Assembly (NCBI GenBank): GCA_003249095.1
Contig: QBMS01000021.1
Span: 1-43,359 of the forward strand
Length of the DNA stretch: 43,359 nucleotides
Direction: 5' to 3'
DNA from: Snowella sp.
GTDB lineage: Bacteria; Cyanobacteriota; Cyanobacteriia; Cyanobacteriales; Microcystaceae
The position numbers and the translations under genes were made by a program. Shown here piece by piece: positions 27,175-36,273 of this stretch; position 1 is the first letter of the stretch, and each line of letters opens with the position of its first letter. The notes under the pieces were generated by a model. It was not told the origin of the DNA. It saw only the letters and a list, made by a program, of their open reading frames with translations, and made no database searches.

Positions 27175-27690
27175 TTATTTACAAAAAAGCGTATCACGGG
27201 TATTTCTTCCTGTGACGGGGTTTGTGCCACTAGCAATTTCACATAAATAGGCTTCCGTATCGGGACGCATAATCACATCGGTAAAATCAGCCCCTTCCAC
27301 GATCGCGCCTTGAAACTTACTATTGGTGGCAAAAGCCCCTTCCAAGACTGCATTGGTAAAATTTGCACGGGTCAAACGAGCCGATTCTAGATCCGCCGCC
27401 CGCAGATCTGCCCCTGAAAAATTAGCCGATTCTAAATTAGCCGAAAAAAAGCGGACTCCTTGGAGATTGGCATTACTAAAATCACTACCCCGTAGATTAG
27501 CGTGATCAAAACTATCACCGCGCATATCTTGACCAGAGAAATCATTATCTAATAAACTGCGGTTATTGTAGCTCACGGCCAAAACAGGGTTAGTTAGACT
27601 ATTTAGAACGCAAAAAATAGTGACTAAACTGATAATAATTCTACGAAAAAATAAAATAAAATTGTTGTGTTTTTCAGAGTTGTTCGTCAT
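27175..27690 (-). CDS. Exported pentapeptide-repeat protein (thylakoid-lumen type)
   Basis: A 171-aa protein with a signal sequence ([23 protein letters not shown], residues about 16-38) and about 13-15 A(D/N)LXX-type pentapeptides ([30 protein letters not shown]) that form a right-handed quadrilateral beta-helix. The C-terminal cap ([20 protein letters not shown] ... FCK) contains two cysteines and resembles the conserved end of cyanobacterial and plant lumenal pentapeptide proteins. The precise role of that group is unknown. The ATPase-Toprim pair follows only 21 nt after its stop, so read-through transcription is likely. It diverges from yraN. Confidence 0.82.
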   Translation of the reverse strand: MTNNSEKHNNFILFFRRIIISLVTIFCVLNSLTNPVLAVSYNNRSLLDNDFSGQDMRGDSFDHANLRGSDFSNANLQGVRFFSANLESANFSGADLRAADLESARLTRANFTNAVLEGAFATNSKFQGAIVEGADFTDVIMRPDTEAYLCEIASGTNPVTGRNTRDTLFCK

Positions 27691-27814
27691 ATTTTATCCG
27701 TTGTTTAAAGATTGATTGAAAATAGTTTTTTTTGTCGCTACGAATGAAAAACTCATTTGAGACACTGTTTAGTGGTGATAAAATTTTAGCAAAGTATAGG
27801 GCGGTCTGGAATTT

Positions 27815-28252
27815 ATGACAGAAATTGGTCATCTGGGGGAACAGTTCGTTGCTCAATGGTTAAAAAGTCAGGGTTGGCTCATTCTTCAGGAAAGATGGCG
27901 ATCGCGTTGGGGAGAGATTGATTTGATTGCTCGTTCCAGTCGGATAGAAATGTTGGCTTTTGTGGAAGTTAAAACCCGTAGTGGGGGGAATTGGGACGAA
28001 AGAGGAAAATTAGCAGTAAATTTCACCAAACAACGCAAAATTTGTCTGACTGCCAATTTATTTTTAGCTCAATATCCTCGTTTAGCGGAACTTCCCTGTC
28101 GCTTTGATGTGGCCTTAGTGAGTTATCAGCGATCGCGTTCTAGCTCAGAAAAAGATTCATCATTAATCAATCTAAAAATGGGTCAACCCTTTTGGAAAGA
28201 CGGTTATCAGTTTATGCTTCAGGATTATTTAGAATCGGCCTTTGAAGGATAA
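27815..28252 (+). CDS. YraN family protein (UPF0102), putative endonuclease fold
   Basis: A 145-aa protein with the conserved UPF0102 core: GHLGEQFVAQWLKSQGW, then WRSRWGEIDLIARS and FVEVKTRS. The E-x(n)-D-x-(E)VK pattern is that of a PD-(D/E)XK (Holliday-junction-resolvase-like) nuclease fold. The biological substrate of YraN proteins is not established. The 76-nt gap to pgi holds nothing obvious. Confidence 0.85.
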   Translation: MTEIGHLGEQFVAQWLKSQGWLILQERWRSRWGEIDLIARSSRIEMLAFVEVKTRSGGNWDERGKLAVNFTKQRKICLTANLFLAQYPRLAELPCRFDVALVSYQRSRSSSEKDSSLINLKMGQPFWKDGYQFMLQDYLESAFEG

Positions 28253-28328
28253 ATCAAATCGTTTAGCGACGGTTGATACGGGCCAAAGTTTGCGATACTT
28301 CTTATAATGCAGATGGTTTTTTCAGCTT

Positions 28329-29927
28329 ATGAGTCTTTTTATGAACAATCAACAACTGTGGCAACGTTACCAAGACTGGCTCTATTATCACTCTGGGCTG
28401 GAGTTATATCTGGATATCAGTCGGATGCGCTTTGATGATGCTCTGGTTGAAAGTCTGATTCCCAAATTTGATAAAGCGTTTCAGGATGTAGCCGCTCTCG
28501 AAAAGGGTGCGATCGCCAACCCCGACGAACAGCGTATGGTCGGCCACTACTGGTTACGGAATCCCGATTTGGCTCCTAATGAAGCGTTAAAAAAAGAAAT
28601 CACCGAACCGTTGGCACAGATTGCCGATTTTGTTGAAAAAGTTCACTCTGGAACGATTAAACCCCCTAGCGCAGTAAAATTTACCGATATTATTTCCATT
28701 GGCATTGGTGGCTCGGCCCTCGGCCCAGAATTTGTCGCTGAAGCCCTAGCCCCTGATTTTCCTACTCTTGATATTCACTTTATCGATAACGTTGATCCTG
28801 CGGGAATCGATCGCGTTCTCAACCGTCTCAAAGATAAGCTCAAAAGTACCCTGGTGATTGTGACCAGTAAATCGGGCGGCACTCCCGAACCCCGCAATGG
28901 AATGCTCGAAACCAAGCTGGCCTACGAAGCCCAGGGTTTAGATTTTGCTCAATACGCGATCGCGGTCACCATGCCAGGCAGTAAATTATCGGCAGTCGCC
29001 CAGGCAGAAAACTGGCTAACAACCTTTCCCATGCAAGATTGGGTGGGAGGAAGAACCTCCGAAATGTCGGCTGTGGGACTGTTACCCGCCGCCCTCCAGG
29101 GCATTGATATCCAGGCAATGTTGGCAGGGGCTAAGGAAATGGACGAAGCCACTCGCATTGCCTCCCTAAAAGGCAATCCCGCCGCCTTACTGGCTCTCGC
29201 TTGGTATTACGGAACAAATGGCCAAGGACAAAAGGATATGGTGGTTCTGCCCTACAAAGACAGCCTGCTCCTCTTTAGCCGCTATCTCCAACAATTAATT
29301 ATGGAATCCCTGGGTAAAGAAACCGATTTAGACGGTCGGGTTGTCCATCAAGGCATCGCCGTTTATGGTAACAAAGGCTCCACCGATCAACACGCCTATG
29401 TCCAACAATTGCGAGAAGGTGTTGCGAATTTCTTTGCGACTTTTATTGAAGTTTTAGAAGATCGGACGGGTTCCTCGGCTGAATTCGAGCCAGGCGTAAC
29501 TTCTGGGGATTATCTTTCGGGCTTTTTACAAGGAACTCGCCAAGCACTTTACGAAAACAAACGAGATTCCGTCACGATTACCATTAAACAGGTGAATCCT
29601 CGGACTGTTGGGGCTTTAATCGCTCTCTATGAACGAGCCGTTAGTCTCTATGCTTCTTTGGTGAATATCAATGCCTATCATCAACCTGGAGTAGAAGCGG
29701 GTAAAAAAGCTGCCGCTTCCCTGTTGGCCTTACAAGAATCTGTTCTCAATAGCCTGAAAAATACCCCGCAGTCCTTAGATTTAGCCACTCTAGCGGCCCA
29801 AGCAGGAGCAGAGGATCAAATAGAGGCCGTTTATAAGATTGTGCGCCATCTTGCGGCCAATAATCGGGGAATTGTTTTGGAAGGAAATCTCGCCGTACCG
29901 AGTAGTTTAAAAGTGGGCAAAAAATAA
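28329..29927 (+). CDS. pgi: Glucose-6-phosphate isomerase
   Basis: Interconverts glucose-6-phosphate and fructose-6-phosphate, linking glycogen breakdown, the oxidative pentose phosphate path and glycolysis. The 532-aa enzyme shows [19 protein letters not shown], the phosphate-binding [16 protein letters not shown] segment, [30 protein letters not shown] and [14 protein letters not shown], all active-site elements of the family. A second in-frame ATG four codons in (28341) is an equally good start. The stop lies about 20 nt before the palindrome at 29950, which separates it from a convergent gene and may help end transcription. Confidence 0.95.
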   Translation: MSLFMNNQQLWQRYQDWLYYHSGLELYLDISRMRFDDALVESLIPKFDKAFQDVAALEKGAIANPDEQRMVGHYWLRNPDLAPNEALKKEITEPLAQIADFVEKVHSGTIKPPSAVKFTDIISIGIGGSALGPEFVAEALAPDFPTLDIHFIDNVDPAGIDRVLNRLKDKLKSTLVIVTSKSGGTPEPRNGMLETKLAYEAQGLDFAQYAIAVTMPGSKLSAVAQAENWLTTFPMQDWVGGRTSEMSAVGLLPAALQGIDIQAMLAGAKEMDEATRIASLKGNPAALLALAWYYGTNGQGQKDMVVLPYKDSLLLFSRYLQQLIMESLGKETDLDGRVVHQGIAVYGNKGSTDQHAYVQQLREGVANFFATFIEVLEDRTGSSAEFEPGVTSGDYLSGFLQGTRQALYENKRDSVTITIKQVNPRTVGALIALYERAVSLYASLVNINAYHQPGVEAGKKAAASLLALQESVLNSLKNTPQSLDLATLAAQAGAEDQIEAVYKIVRHLAANNRGIVLEGNLAVPSSLKVGKK

Positions 29928-29949
29928 GTCTTTTTGGCGACTTTATAGG

Positions 29950-29969
29950 CAAGGGGCTTAAGCTCCTTG
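29950..29969. repeat. Dispersed palindrome, family A, copy 2
   Basis: CAAGGGGCTTAAGCTCCTTG, one mismatch from a perfect palindrome and from copies 1 and 3. It lies between the convergent pgi and zinc-ribbon genes, where it could act as a two-way terminator. Confidence 0.8.
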
Positions 29970-29997
29970 TTCATAAATCTTTGACCATCCCTCAGTA

Positions 29998-30477
29998 TCA
30001 ATGATTATTATCGTCCCTGAAATTAACTAAATGAAAACGCTCCTGGAATAATCGGAAATAACTTGCGAAAGGAAATTGAAAATAAAGAGAAGCTAACCAG
30101 CTTAAAAAAATAAGATGAAAAATGAGAGTCAACACCACCCAAAGCTTAGGCAGCCAAGATAAAGGACTATTGGGCAAAGGTGGAAAACAATAGGCTCCCA
30201 ACGCAACGATCGCCGTCGGTAAAATAATTAAAATCAAACCAAATAAACCGTAACCCCAAAAGGTTTCTTGATCCTTTGTAATCCACTGATTCCCCTTTCT
30301 ATACCAACGTCGAGGCACTTGTCCGTCTGCCAAATCCAGCACTTGTTCCTCCAGATTAGCACTAAAAATGTGGCGACAAAAATCGCACCCAAAGGCATCC
30401 ATCAGGGGAAAAGCGCGAATTTCTCCCCGCAAACAAAGCGGACAGGAATAGGTCTGGGAATAATCTAATGTTGGCAT
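29998..30477 (-). CDS. Zinc-ribbon membrane protein of unknown function
   Basis: A 159-aa protein with an N-terminal treble-clef or ribbon-like pair of cysteine motifs (CPLC at 12-15, CDFC at 31-34) and then two hydrophobic helices (about 75-97 YGLFGLILIILPTAIVALG, and 110-131 LWVVLTLIFHLIFLSWL). The intervening stretch has RRWYRKGNQWITKDQETFWG. I recognise this as the kind of conserved hypothetical often found in cyanobacteria but know no function. It converges on pgi across the family A palindrome. Confidence 0.7.
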   Translation of the reverse strand: MPTLDYSQTYSCPLCLRGEIRAFPLMDAFGCDFCRHIFSANLEEQVLDLADGQVPRRWYRKGNQWITKDQETFWGYGLFGLILIILPTAIVALGAYCFPPLPNSPLSWLPKLWVVLTLIFHLIFLSWLASLYFQFPFASYFRLFQERFHLVNFRDDNNH

Positions 30478-30612
30478 AGGAAAATTGAGCGAGGGCAGGA
30501 GTATTCCGAATGACTTAATTATAGAGACAAATAAAGCCGAGGATATGGAAATTTTAAGAAATAAGTTGTTAATCCAGCAAGTTGCCTTTTAATGACGGAC
30601 AAATCTTTGTAG

Positions 30613-30632
30613 GGACATAATATATTATGTCC
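30613..30632. repeat. Solo REP-like palindrome, family B
   Basis: Perfect 20-bp palindrome GGACATAATATATTATGTCC, flanked by TAGG on the left and TTAC on the right. It has the same arms as the hairpins around the RAYT gene 5-6 kb away, so it looks like a mobilised copy. It lies 41 nt 3' of cobL. Confidence 0.8.
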
Positions 30633-30672
30633 TTACCCTGTACGAAATTTAACCACAAAGTGCTGTAAGTTG

Positions 30673-31977
30673 TTATTCGTGATTCATGCCATCTTCATTA
30701 AGATCGGAATTAATCACTCCGAAAAAGGGTGTTGCTTCAATTAACATCACAGGATTGAGAGGATGGAGACGGGTTAATTCAGCGATGGGTAGCGATCGCG
30801 AAATATGAATTTCTTGAAAAGAATAATTCCATTGATGCTCCTTGAACCAATTTAAACAGAGAGCAATATGTTCTAGGGTTGCTAAGGCTAAAACGACTTT
30901 TCCTTGTTTACCGATCTTCGCTTGACAAAAATTCAAAACCTGGGTTAACTTTCCGCCACTTCCACCAATAAAAATGCGATCGGGTGTGGGTAAATCGGCT
31001 AGAATTTCGGGAGCTTTTCCTTGGATAGCATAAACATTATCGACTCGAAAGCGTTGGGCATTGCGTTCAATTAGGACAATTCCCATTGCAGTTTTTTCGA
31101 TTGCATAAATTTTAGAATTAGGACATAAACGAGCAATTTCAATTGAGACTGAACCTGTTCCTGCTCCAATATCCCAAATAATTTGCTTGGGTTGTAAAGC
31201 CAGTTCGCCTAAAACCATCATGCGGACTTCCCGTTTCGTCATCAATCCAGGACGATCTTCAAAACTATAAAAACTAGAATCGGGTAATCCAAATAGGGGT
31301 AATTTTTCCGAATCAAGTTCAACTAAATCTAATACATTTTTACGAACTAAAATAACAATATTTAAGGGAGAAAAATCTTGATCGGTTAATAGGCTAATTT
31401 CTTGAGGAGAAGCAGAATAAACTTTTTCATCGATCGCGCCCAATCTTTCACAAATCCAAAATTCATAAGCGGCGGGTAAATCTAATTGTTGATAAAATCG
31501 GGCGATTGCGGCGGGATTATTTTCCTGATCGGTCAGAATGGCAATTTTTTTAACGCCTTTTTGCAGTAAGGGAATCAGTAGATTTAAAGAACGGCCATGA
31601 ATACTAACAATCTTGGCATCATGCCAGGGCAATTGTAAGCGATTAAAGGCTAATTGTACCGAACTAAGATGGGGATGAAAATTTAATTGTTCAGATGGAA
31701 AATTTTCGACTAATAGTCTGCCTAATCCAAAAAAGAGCGGATCACCACTAACTAAAACGACAATATTTTCCTCCTGTTTTAGCCGTCTTCTCATGGTTTC
31801 AAAGATGACTAAAAAATCTCCTAAAACCAATTTTTCGGCAGGATGATTCACAAAAAATTGTAAATGGCGATCGCTACCGACTAAAACCGTTGCTTTTTCA
31901 ATGAGAACACGATTTTCTTCTGTTAGCCCAGGGATTCCCTCCAAACCAATACCGATTACCTCTATTTTATTTTTCAT
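30673..31977 (-). CDS. cobL: Precorrin-6Y C5,15-methyltransferase (decarboxylating), CbiE-CbiT fusion
   Basis: Methylates C5 and C15 of precorrin-6/cobalt-precorrin and removes the acetate at C12 during corrin ring synthesis. The 434-aa protein has an N-terminal CbiE tetrapyrrole methylase domain (IGIGLEGIPGLTEENR near 4-19, VVLVSGDPLFFGLGRLL near 73-89) and a C-terminal CbiT SAM-dependent domain from about residue 230 (GLMTKREVRMMVL, IIWDIGAGTGSVSIEIARL, DRIFIGGSGGKL). The fused form is usual in cyanobacteria. No cobalamin riboswitch is visible in the short 5' gap, and no other cobalamin gene is in the window. Confidence 0.92.
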   Translation of the reverse strand: MKNKIEVIGIGLEGIPGLTEENRVLIEKATVLVGSDRHLQFFVNHPAEKLVLGDFLVIFETMRRRLKQEENIVVLVSGDPLFFGLGRLLVENFPSEQLNFHPHLSSVQLAFNRLQLPWHDAKIVSIHGRSLNLLIPLLQKGVKKIAILTDQENNPAAIARFYQQLDLPAAYEFWICERLGAIDEKVYSASPQEISLLTDQDFSPLNIVILVRKNVLDLVELDSEKLPLFGLPDSSFYSFEDRPGLMTKREVRMMVLGELALQPKQIIWDIGAGTGSVSIEIARLCPNSKIYAIEKTAMGIVLIERNAQRFRVDNVYAIQGKAPEILADLPTPDRIFIGGSGGKLTQVLNFCQAKIGKQGKVVLALATLEHIALCLNWFKEHQWNYSFQEIHISRSLPIAELTRLHPLNPVMLIEATPFFGVINSDLNEDGMNHE

Positions 31978-32080
31978 TATTCAATTGATAATGGATCAGG
32001 ATTTATGAAAAGTTGATAGGATTCAAAAAGAGGTTCGGATTTAAAAATTTGTGAACAATTACAGGCATTTAGAAAAAATT

Positions 32081-32449
32081 TTAACGCAGTTCTCGACCAA
32101 AGGGAAATAAAGCTAAAGGAATCAATTTGATGTGTTGTAGGGCAAAGGGAATACCAATAATCGTGACGGCAAGAACGGCCGCAGAGGTTAAATGGGTGAC
32201 AGCAATGCCCCAACCAATCACTAAAATCCAGACAATATTGAGGATCATGTTGAGGGTACTGCCCGCTTCGGGAGTCGGGACAATTTCACGGCCAAAGGGG
32301 GTCATGGTGGCAACGCCTAATTTAATGGCTTGTTGACCAAAGGGAATACCAATAATCGTGAGACAGGCCAGGATTCCGCCAAAAATATAGCCGATTCCTG
32401 CTAAGAAACCACCAAAGATCAACCAAATAATATTTCCTAATAGGCTCAT
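32081..32449 (-). CDS. YccF family small membrane protein
   Basis: A 122-aa membrane protein made of two similar halves (YccF/DUF307 repeats). Each half pairs a hydrophobic helix with the motif TIIGIPFGQQAIKLG or TIIGIPFALQHIKLI and ends in PFGRE. The duplication and the GIPF motif are diagnostic of YccF. Function in the inner membrane is unknown. It precedes cobL on the same strand with a gap of about 100 nt. Confidence 0.85.
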   Translation of the reverse strand: MSLLGNIIWLIFGGFLAGIGYIFGGILACLTIIGIPFGQQAIKLGVATMTPFGREIVPTPEAGSTLNMILNIVWILVIGWGIAVTHLTSAAVLAVTIIGIPFALQHIKLIPLALFPFGRELR

Positions 32450-32564
32450 AATTAATTTTTTTGCTTTTTCAGCGATTTTAGGGATTATTTTTCCTCAATG
32501 ATATTATATCATTTGCTTAATTTTGGAAAGAATCCGCGATCGCCTTTCCATAGGGTTTTCTCGA

Positions 32565-33923
32565 TTAGGTCAGCAATTGATAGGCTAAACGGTTATGTTT
32601 TTCTACCAAGGTTTCTAGTTCAATCGGCGTTAATCTGCCTTGATCTACCACTTTTCGACCATTGATAAAACTATAATCCACGAACTTAATTTGGCAAAAA
32701 ATAATAGCCGCGATCGCATCGTGATGCGCCCCTGCTAACTCTGGGCGATCCAGATTAATGGCAATAAAATCTGCGGCCATTCCAGGAGAAAGAGAACCAA
32801 TATCATCCCTTCCCAAAACCTTTGCCCCTCCCAATGTTGCAAGCTCCAAAGCCTCCCGTGCTGTCATAGCCGCCGCATCCAGTTCCCGAACCCGTGCCAT
32901 TAAAAAAGCCATTCGCGCTTCATTTAATAAATTGGAACCGTCATTGGAGGCCGAACCATCTACCCCTAAACCGACAGGAACGTGATGATTAAGCATTTTG
33001 CGAATGGGGGCCATGCCACTGGCCAGGCGCATATTACTACAGGGACAATGGGCAACACCCGTTCCCGTCTCTCCAAACCGTTGAATGGCCCGATCATCTA
33101 ATTGGACACAATGGGCGTGCCAGACATCCTTGCCTAACCAACCAACGGATTCAGCATAATCCCCTGGATTCATGCCAAAATTTGCCAGACTATACTCAAT
33201 ATCCGATTTATTTTCCGCTAAATGGGTATGGAGTCTGATGCCAGGATGCGATCGCGCAAGGGCCGCCGATTCTCGCATTAAATCAGGAGATACGGAAAAA
33301 GGGGAACAGGGAGCTAGAGTAATCCTGAGCATGGCATGACGACCATTATCGTGATATTGCTCAATCAATCGTTGACTATCTTTGATAATATCCGCTTCCT
33401 TTTCCACCACCGAATCAGGCGGCAATCCCCCTAAACTTTCCCCGACACTCATACTCCCCCGACTAGCATGGAACCTTAGCCCCATAACCTCTATGGCTTC
33501 AATTTCATCGTCTAGAGTACTGCCGTTGGGATAAATATAGAGATGATCGCTGGCAGTGGTACAGCCCGATAACATCAACTCGGCGGCGGCCATTTGGGAA
33601 CTAATATAAACTGATTCTGGGGTGAGATTTTGCCAAATTGGATAGAGAGTTTGGAGCCAATGAAACAGATCGCAATTTTGGGCGGCGGGGACGACACGGG
33701 TGAGGGTTTGAAAAAAGTGATGATGGGTATTAATAAGACCTGGAAGGACAATATGACGACCCTGTAAATCCAGTACTTCGTCGGCAGTTTGGGGCAACTC
33801 TAGGGTTTTTCCCACCTGCTCAATGATGTTATCTCTTATAAATAAAGACGCATCACGAATTTCCCGTCGTGTCTCATCCATCGTGACTAAGGTGTGGATA
33901 TTTTTAACTAGCAAGGTGGCCAT
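32565..33923 (-). CDS. 8-oxoguanine deaminase-like amidohydrolase
   Basis: A metal-dependent amidohydrolase of 452 aa. Metal and catalytic motifs are in order: GLINTHHHFFQTL (about 63-75, HxH), LHTHLAENKSDIEY (about 232-245), HAHCVQLDD (about 269-277) and GLGVDGSASNDGSNLL (about 317-332). The overall layout and SN(D)GSNLL ending match 8-oxoguanine deaminase/TrzN-AtzB-type enzymes. It would deaminate an oxidised or substituted purine, a useful clean-up role in an oxygen-producing cell. Related alternatives are guanine or isoxanthopterin deaminases. A near-consensus promoter lies about 40 nt upstream, back to back with the kinase gene's promoter. Confidence 0.78.
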   Translation of the reverse strand: MATLLVKNIHTLVTMDETRREIRDASLFIRDNIIEQVGKTLELPQTADEVLDLQGRHIVLPGLINTHHHFFQTLTRVVPAAQNCDLFHWLQTLYPIWQNLTPESVYISSQMAAAELMLSGCTTASDHLYIYPNGSTLDDEIEAIEVMGLRFHASRGSMSVGESLGGLPPDSVVEKEADIIKDSQRLIEQYHDNGRHAMLRITLAPCSPFSVSPDLMRESAALARSHPGIRLHTHLAENKSDIEYSLANFGMNPGDYAESVGWLGKDVWHAHCVQLDDRAIQRFGETGTGVAHCPCSNMRLASGMAPIRKMLNHHVPVGLGVDGSASNDGSNLLNEARMAFLMARVRELDAAAMTAREALELATLGGAKVLGRDDIGSLSPGMAADFIAINLDRPELAGAHHDAIAAIIFCQIKFVDYSFINGRKVVDQGRLTPIELETLVEKHNRLAYQLLT

Positions 33924-33963
33924 AGAAACTTAAAAATAGATGATCGAGTCGGCAATCTTTTTA

Positions 33964-33992
33964 TCTATAGACTATCTTGACCATGTTTTCAA
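33964..33992 (-). promoter_or_regulatory. Candidate promoter of the amidohydrolase gene
   Basis: On the minus strand, TTGAAA (33992-33987) and TATAGA (33969-33964) are separated by exactly 17 nt, 41 nt before the start codon. Confidence 0.48.
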
Positions 33993-34043
33993 AAATAGAC
34001 CAGTTTTTTATTCAAAAAATGCTTCAGTTGCCTGACGGGTAAA

Positions 34044-34073
34044 TTGCGTAATGATTAACAAATTGACTATAAT
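34044..34073 (+). promoter_or_regulatory. Candidate promoter of the kinase-FGE gene
   Basis: TTGCGT (34044-34049) and a perfect TATAAT (34068-34073) are separated by 18 nt. The start codon follows 24 nt after the -10, so the leader would be short (about 15-18 nt). Confidence 0.5.
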
Positions 34074-34097
34074 CAGCTTGTTAATATCCGTAGTTCT

Positions 34098-35762
34098 ATG
34101 AATCAATGTCTTAATCCCGATTGTTTAGCGGTCAATCTCGAAACTCATCGTTTTTGTCAGCAATGCGGTCAAAAGCTCTGGTTAAAAGACCGTTACCAAG
34201 CCCTGAAACTCATTGGTCAAGGTGGTTTTGGGAAAACTTTCTTGGCGATCGACCACGATAAGCCCTCTAAACCCCAGTGTGTGATCAAGCAATTTTTTCC
34301 CCAAGGTCAGGGAACGAGCGGCTTGCAAAAAGCGGCAGAACTCTTTGCCGAAGAAGCCAAGCGTTTGGATGAATTGGGTAAGCATCCCCAAATTCCTGAG
34401 TTATTAGCCTATTTTATCCATGAGGATAAGCGTCAATATTTGGTACAGGAATATATTGAAGGGCAAAATTTAGAGCAGGAGTTAAAAAGTCAGGGAAATT
34501 TTAATCAGGACAAAATTCGCGCTCTATTGCTTGATTTATTGCCCGTTCTCGATTTTATCCATCAGCGTCAAGTGATTCATCGAGATATTAAGCCCGAAAA
34601 CATTATTCGCAGAGCGCAAGATAATAAACTGGTTTTAGTGGATTTTGGAGCGGCAAAGGCAGTAACGCCTGTTAATCGGTCAGTCACGGGAACGATGATT
34701 GGTTCGGCGGAGTATGTGGCTCCTGAGCAGATGAATGGAAAGGCGGTTAATGCCAGCGATTTGTATAGTTTGGGGGTGACTTGTCTTTATTTGTTGACAG
34801 GAATTTCACCCTTTGATTTGTTTGATGTGGGGGAACACGAATGGATTTGGCGAGATTATTTGGTGAATAATTCGGTCAGTGATGATCTGGGAAATATTCT
34901 CGATAAATTGGTTATTTTTGGAACTAAAAGACGTTATCAGGACGTTAAAGACGTTTTAGGCGATTTAGAGTTAAAAACAATCACTCAAATCCAGGTTCCA
35001 TCTCCAATCCTTACTATTCCTGCCTCTCCTCGTCCCTCAGTTTCCTCTTCTCAAGCTCTGATTGAAACTCTTCCTGGTGGTATCAAATTAGAAATGGTCA
35101 TGTTACCCGCAGGTAGTTTTATGATGGGGTCGGATGATTATGATGATGAAAAACCTAGACATCAAGTAACCCTTAAGGAATTTGCGATCGGAAAATATCC
35201 TGTTACCCAAGAACAATATCAAGCAATTATGGGTAATAATACATCACATTTTAAGAATAATCCTACAAATCCTGTTGAGGAGGTAAGTTGGAATGATTCT
35301 CAAGCTTTTTGTCAAAAAATAAACCAAAAAACGGGAAAAAAATACAGATTACCCAGTGAAGCGGAATGGGAATATGCTTGTCGAGCAGGAACTCAAACCC
35401 GTTATTATTTTGGAGACAATGAAAAGCAGTTGGGGGAATATGCTTGGTACAGCGAAAATTCAGGCTCAAAAACCCATCCAGTCGGGCAAAAAAAGCCAAA
35501 TGACTGGGGATTGTATGACATGAGTGGAAATGTGCGGGAATGGTGCGGCGATAGTTGGCATGATAACTACAAAAAAGCCCCAACGGATGGAAGTAGTTGG
35601 AATGATAATCATTCTGAATCTAGTCCTAGAACGCTGCGGGGTGGTTCTTGGTACGACAATTCGAGGTACTGTCGCTCGGCGAATCGCATTAGGTGCCTTG
35701 CTGATGTTCGTTACTACGATATCGGTTTTCGGGTTGTCTGTGCCGTCCGAGGGTCTGTTTAG
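34098..35762 (+). CDS. Zinc-ribbon Ser/Thr kinase fused to an FGE-sulfatase domain; possible DGR target
   Basis: A 554-aa fusion. Residues 1-27 form a ribbon (C4, C9, C20, C23). The kinase spans about 32-290: glycine loop IGQGGFGKTFLA, lysine K64, HRDIKPEN with D163, DFG at 182-184 and APE at 208-210, so it should be active. A Ser/Pro linker leads to an FGE-sulfatase/C-type-lectin-like domain (about 328-554; MVMLPAGSFMMGS, YPVTQEQYQAIMG, YRLPSEAEWEYACRAGT, DMSGNVREW). The end (LRGGSW ... GFRVVC) looks like a variable region of a diversity-generating retroelement: residues 519-541 are rich in NNY codons. Only one of the two FGE catalytic cysteines is matched (C525; D520 at the other), so formylglycine formation is unlikely. 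Confidence 0.85.
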   Translation: MNQCLNPDCLAVNLETHRFCQQCGQKLWLKDRYQALKLIGQGGFGKTFLAIDHDKPSKPQCVIKQFFPQGQGTSGLQKAAELFAEEAKRLDELGKHPQIPELLAYFIHEDKRQYLVQEYIEGQNLEQELKSQGNFNQDKIRALLLDLLPVLDFIHQRQVIHRDIKPENIIRRAQDNKLVLVDFGAAKAVTPVNRSVTGTMIGSAEYVAPEQMNGKAVNASDLYSLGVTCLYLLTGISPFDLFDVGEHEWIWRDYLVNNSVSDDLGNILDKLVIFGTKRRYQDVKDVLGDLELKTITQIQVPSPILTIPASPRPSVSSSQALIETLPGGIKLEMVMLPAGSFMMGSDDYDDEKPRHQVTLKEFAIGKYPVTQEQYQAIMGNNTSHFKNNPTNPVEEVSWNDSQAFCQKINQKTGKKYRLPSEAEWEYACRAGTQTRYYFGDNEKQLGEYAWYSENSGSKTHPVGQKKPNDWGLYDMSGNVREWCGDSWHDNYKKAPTDGSSWNDNHSESSPRTLRGGSWYDNSRYCRSANRIRCLADVRYYDIGFRVVCAVRGSV

Positions 35763-35976
35763 CAGCAATTCTGATTATGGAATTTTGGGATGAATTTATT
35801 GAGAATGGTCGCAATAACGATCTCCAAAAGCCTCATTTTTTCGTTATGAGATTATTTCATAGGGGGTGTCTCGTGGTCAAAATGAGAATTGCTGTCTGTT
35901 TAGCCCTTTGCTCTTTTGCCCTCTTGCCCTTTGCCAACCCAACGCCGCCGTAGGTTGGATCGATTTTTTTCCGTAG

Positions 35977-35997
35977 GGACATAATACTGTTATGTCC
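35977..35997. repeat. REP-like hairpin, family B
   Basis: Arms GGACATAA (35977-35984) and TTATGTCC (35990-35997) around loop TACTG, preceded by CCGTAG. First hairpin of the cluster around the RAYT gene. Confidence 0.8.
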
Positions 35998-36026
35998 TTA
36001 ACCCCTCAATCACCAACAGAAAACCC

Positions 36027-36180
36027 AATAAAAACCCAAACCGATCATATAAATTAGGACACAATATTCAGGACATAATGGTATTATGTCCCTACAGGAA
36101 ACATGATTTACTTTAATTCCTAATCGCCAATAAAAAAATCAATAAAAACCCAAACCGATCATATAAATCAGGACATAATA
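36027..36180 (+). repeat. 40-bp direct duplication with a 114-bp period
   Basis: 36027-36066 and 36141-36180 match at 38 of 40 positions by eye (beginning AATAAAAACCCAAACCGATC). The second copy ends in a REP half-site (GGACATAATA) without its right arm. The hairpin at 36071-36091 lies between them, so a composite unit was duplicated in tandem and one copy then lost half its palindrome. Confidence 0.75.
36071..36091. repeat. REP-like hairpin, family B
   Basis: Nine-base arms GGACATAAT (36071-36079) and ATTATGTCC (36083-36091) around loop GGT, followed by CTAC. Identical to the copy at 37038-37058. Confidence 0.85.
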
Positions 36181-36273
36181 ATAGGGTGGGTAAAAACATG
36201 ATTTAACAGTTCTGAATCTTTTATCACTCAAGAGAATTAGGGAATGATTGGCTTAAAGGAAACGTTAAGATTA

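Noticed and set aside
35080-35762. Functional formylglycine-generating enzyme
   Set aside because: Only one of the two catalytic cysteines is matched (C525), and no sulfatase gene is nearby; the domain more likely serves as a binding module.
35524-35793. Alternative frame over the end of the kinase-FGE gene
   Set aside because: The kinase frame is clearly coding here (FGE motifs to the stop); the other frame has no start signal or recognisable sequence.
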